A stretch of DNA of 5,276 bases from an uncultured Lacticaseibacillus sp. (GTDB taxonomy: Bacteria > Bacillota > Bacilli > Lactobacillales > Lactobacillaceae), in contig CAKRHU010000142.1 of assembly GCA_934339215.1 (NCBI GenBank), positions 1 through 5,276 on the forward strand. The letters are read 5' to 3'. This document shows positions 3,082 to 5,276 of the stretch, piece by piece (position 1 is the stretch's first letter; the number at the start of each line of letters is the position of its first letter). The notes below the pieces were generated by a model. The model worked only from the letters and a program-made list of their open reading frames with translations, was not told where the DNA came from and made no database searches. Made by a program: the position numbers and the translations under genes.

Positions 3082-5276
3082 TTAATCTTCAGTTTCGTGT
3101 TCTTTTTGTTCATGCCATTCGTTCAACGAAATCAACCCGCTCATGGCAATTGGCAATAAGATGACCAAAATGATCAACCCGAAAATCACGCCTAATGCGA
3201 CTTGAATCAAGGTCGTGACGCCACTTGGAATCAACGCGGCAAACGTCCCACCTAAGATCACAGCGGCAGACAAGACCACCGCGCCAATGGTCGTGGACGC
3301 TTTAAGCATCCGTTGACGCAAATCGGGATCTTGTTTGTCATCTTTGAAGCGGATCATCAAGAAGATACTGTAATCGACCCCTAAGGCCATCAACATGATG
3401 AAGGTAAAGAACGGTGTGTTCCAGCTCAATAAGTTGTCGCCCAGCACATGCATGGAGAACAAGCGGGTGATGCCCATTGAAGCAAAGAACGCGGTGACTA
3501 ACGTGCCTAAAATGGTCAAAGGTTGGAGAATCGATTGGGTGACGACAATCAAGGCAATCGCGATCCCGATCAACATGATCGTGGCGGTGCGTTGGAAGTC
3601 GCCATTAGCTAAGCTTCTCAAATCATTATCTTGAGAGGTTTGCCCAGCAATGGCCACTTGACTGCCTTTCAACGCAGAATGTTTCATCTTGGCGTCTAAG
3701 TCACGCTTCATGGTCTTGAATTGGTTGTTGGCTTTGGTGGAGTTTGGATCCCCTTTGAACACCACTGTGAAGCTCGTGATGTGTTTGCCGTCTGCCATGT
3801 AAGTGTCCAAACTTGGCTTGAAAGCTTTGGAGTGAATCGAGGCTTTTGGCAAATAGAAATCTTTGCCCATGTAGGAGTTTTGTAATTCTAAGAGGTATGA
3901 ACGCATGGTCTTAGAGCCACTGGCGATCGTTGATAACCCCTTGTCAGCAGCGGTCAAGCCAGTGCCTAATTCAGACAACTGCTTGGTCATGCCGGAAAGT
4001 TTCGTGTTGAGTTCTTGAACGCCGGTGTTGACTTGGGTTTCGCCTGAATTCAACGCAGCCGAGTTGTTGTTCAACGTGGTGGCGCCAGCTGCGACTTTTT
4101 GCGCCCCAGCATTCAAAGTATCAGAGCCGGTAGCCAAAGCACTTAAGCCACTGGCTAACTTGGCGTTGGCTTGGGCCACTTTAGAGGCACCGCTAGAAAC
4201 TGAGCCCGTTGCAGTCGATAAGCTGTTGGCGCCAGTGGCCACTTGGTTAGATCCAGAGGCTAAACTATTAGCCCCGCTGACCAATTGACCAGAAGCGCTG
4301 GATAATTGACTAGCACCGTTGGCCGCCGTTTGCGCCCCAGCGGCGGCTTTGGCAGCACCACTAGCAGTTTGTTGCGCACCAGCGTTCGTCTTAGCAGCCC
4401 CAGCAGCAAGTTTGGCCGCATTTGAAGTTAAGCTAGAAACGCCAGAAGTGAGCGCTGGCAGTTGAGCAGCAGAAGCCGTGACTTTATCATTCAACGTTGT
4501 GGTGCCAGTGGCAAGTTGATCCATGGCATCAGTTAAAGCCTTGACTTTGCTTTCGATCGTTGGCGTCAATGCCGTGATCAGCGCTTTGTTTTGGGTATTG
4601 GTGATCAAGGTGATTAACGCTTTGGCTTGATTTTGCAAAGCAGCAACTTGTGAGTTCATCGTATTGGCACCTTCAGCTAATTGCTTGGTCCCAGCACTTA
4701 ACTCACTCATTTGCGTGGTTAAACCAGAGGTACTGCTTTGCAAAGTTTGGGTGCCTTTGCTCAAAGCCGCAGTCCCTGTTGAAACTTGATCCGTCCCTGA
4801 GGCAACTTGCTTGGCTGCGCTAGCCACTTGACTCGTCCCAGAAGCAACTTGTTGCGCGCCACTAGCTAATGAGCTGGTGCCAGAAGCGGCTTGGCTGGCT
4901 CCTGAAGCCAAAGTGTTCGCCCCACTGGCAGTTTTGCTGGCGCCAGAGGCTAAAGCGCTGGCACCACTTGCAGTTTGACTTGCGCCAGAAGCCAAAGTAT
5001 TGGCACCATTTGCGGTTTGGCTGGCACCAGAAGCGGCAGTTTTCACGGAACTAGAAGCAGTGGAAGTCCCACTAGCGACTTGGGCAGTGCCAGATTGCAC
5101 TTCAGACACGCCGTTGGTATAAGACTTCACAGCCTTTTGCAATTGGCTGGAGCCATCAGCAAGCTCTTGCACTTGCGCGATTTGTTTATTGGTATCCGAA
5201 CTGGACAATTGCGAGTTCGCAGAATTCAACCCACTCTTGATTTTCTTCAAGCCAGCTTGGGAATCTTTCAAACCTT
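3082..5276 (-). CDS. MMPL-family (RND superfamily) membrane protein with long heptad-repeat extracytoplasmic insert; 5' end outside window
   Basis: The last 731 codons of a large membrane protein; the frame is open to the window edge and the first TTG inside (5271) is an ordinary Leu codon, so the true start lies beyond 5276. Residues below count from that Leu. Residues 8-211 and 253-455 are heptads of the form Leu/Val-Ala-Ser-Gly-Ala/Thr-x-x, split by a different stretch (about 212-250). Residues 470-555 resemble the porter subdomain before TM8, including ITSFTVVFKGDPNS and VAIAGQTSQDND. Five membrane helices follow, roughly 562-580, 584-601, 620-641, 659-681 and 687-709, with the MMPL signature ALGVDYSIFLMIRFK (629-643). 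By RND topology these are TM8-TM12, and the heptads sit in the second extracytoplasmic loop, after TM7 outside the window. B. subtilis YdgH-like proteins share this plan. MMPL proteins export lipids or other hydrophobic compounds; the substrate here is unknown. The C-terminus is acidic and His-rich (EQKEHETED). Confidence 0.93.
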   Translation of the reverse strand, partial: GLKDSQAGLKKIKSGLNSANSQLSSSDTNKQIAQVQELADGSSQLQKAVKSYTNGVSEVQSGTAQVASGTSTASSSVKTAASGASQTANGANTLASGASQTASGASALASGASKTASGANTLASGASQAASGTSSLASGAQQVASGTSQVASAAKQVASGTDQVSTGTAALSKGTQTLQSSTSGLTTQMSELSAGTKQLAEGANTMNSQVAALQNQAKALITLITNTQNKALITALTPTIESKVKALTDAMDQLATGTTTLNDKVTASAAQLPALTSGVSSLTSNAAKLAAGAAKTNAGAQQTASGAAKAAAGAQTAANGASQLSSASGQLVSGANSLASGSNQVATGANSLSTATGSVSSGASKVAQANAKLASGLSALATGSDTLNAGAQKVAAGATTLNNNSAALNSGETQVNTGVQELNTKLSGMTKQLSELGTGLTAADKGLSTIASGSKTMRSYLLELQNSYMGKDFYLPKASIHSKAFKPSLDTYMADGKHITSFTVVFKGDPNSTKANNQFKTMKRDLDAKMKHSALKGSQVAIAGQTSQDNDLRSLANGDFQRTATIMLIGIAIALIVVTQSILQPLTILGTLVTAFFASMGITRLFSMHVLGDNLLSWNTPFFTFIMLMALGVDYSIFLMIRFKDDKQDPDLRQRMLKASTTIGAVVLSAAVILGGTFAALIPSGVTTLIQVALGVIFGLIILVILLPIAMSGLISLNEWHEQKEHETED
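3907..4452 (-). repeat. Second protein heptad array in the MMPL insert (26 heptads)
   Basis: Residues 274-455 of the visible fragment divide into 26 consecutive seven-residue units without a phase break. Position 1 is mostly Leu or Val and position 4 mostly Gly (for example LASGSNQ, VATGANS, LATGSDT, LNAGAQK). The pattern matches the Leu-x-x-Gly heptad repeats known from YhgE/Pip- and YdgH-type surface proteins. It should be an extended helical or coiled-coil stalk outside the membrane; this is inference. Confidence 0.88.
4639..5163 (-). repeat. First protein heptad array in the MMPL insert (25 heptads)
   Basis: Residues 37-211 of the visible fragment form 25 consecutive heptads in one phase, again with Leu/Val/Thr first and Gly fourth. 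Three looser heptads (residues 8-28) precede it after a one-residue shift, so the array probably continues towards the window edge. It is richer in Ala/Ser/Thr than the second array. Confidence 0.88.
4867..5034 (-). repeat. 42-bp tandem repeat inside the MMPL gene (four copies)
   Basis: Residues 80-135 repeat as 14-residue units of the type ASGASQTASGANTL, four in a row, with a weaker fifth to 4825. At the DNA level neighbouring copies differ: two that I compared by hand (starting near 4939 and 4981 on the plus strand) matched at about 33 of 42 positions, largely third-codon changes. Confidence 0.85.

Noticed and set aside
4825..5034. Regular spaced repeats that could suggest a CRISPR array
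   Set aside because: The 21/42-bp period is in frame, has no unique spacers and encodes protein heptads.
4869..5054. Plus-strand open frames within the heptad region (also 4025-4288)
   Set aside because: The repetitive codons of the MMPL gene leave the complementary frames free of stops; the products are low-complexity mirror images.

Overview
This window looks like chromosome from a low- to mid-GC lactic acid bacterium, most likely Lactobacillaceae. The grounds are a Lactobacillales-type GlyQ, a standalone RibU behind an FMN riboswitch, a T-box upstream of glyQ, strong AGGAG-type ribosome binding sites and TTG-rich coding. Genus and species cannot be settled from the sequence alone. Every gene I accept lies on the minus strand, so transcription runs from position 5276 down to 1.

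In transcription order, the window holds:
- the C-terminal 731 codons of an MMPL/RND-superfamily membrane protein, with a very long Ala/Ser/Gly/Thr heptad-repeat insert in its second extracytoplasmic loop (3082-5276, 5' end off the window), closed by a terminator hairpin (3051-3074);
- a two-gene operon of a Cof-type HAD phosphatase (2191-3000, TTG start) and a LOG/TIGR00730-family Rossmann protein (1631-2194), joined by an ATGA overlap;
- a consensus promoter (1567-1595), an FMN riboswitch with readable antiterminator and terminator (1362-1541), and ribU, the riboflavin S component of an ECF transporter (724-1326);
- a promoter only 11 nt beyond the ribU stop (685-712), a compact glycine T-box leader (489-678), and the first 135 codons of glyQ (1-407).

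The two long non-coding stretches (408-723 and 1327-1630) are almost fully explained by the two RNA attenuators. Each takes in one small molecule or tRNA signal: FMN level sets riboflavin uptake, and uncharged tRNA-Gly sets glycyl-tRNA synthetase. I see no convincing terminator between the LOG gene and ribU or between ribU and glyQ, so upstream transcripts may read into each attenuator.

I found no mobile element, CRISPR array, tRNA or rRNA gene, and no evidence for an entirely new system. The points most worth a second look are the 51-heptad MMPL insert, the antiterminator of the FMN switch with a divergent aptamer 3' end, and a perfect 9-bp hairpin between the T-box terminator and the glyQ ribosome binding site.
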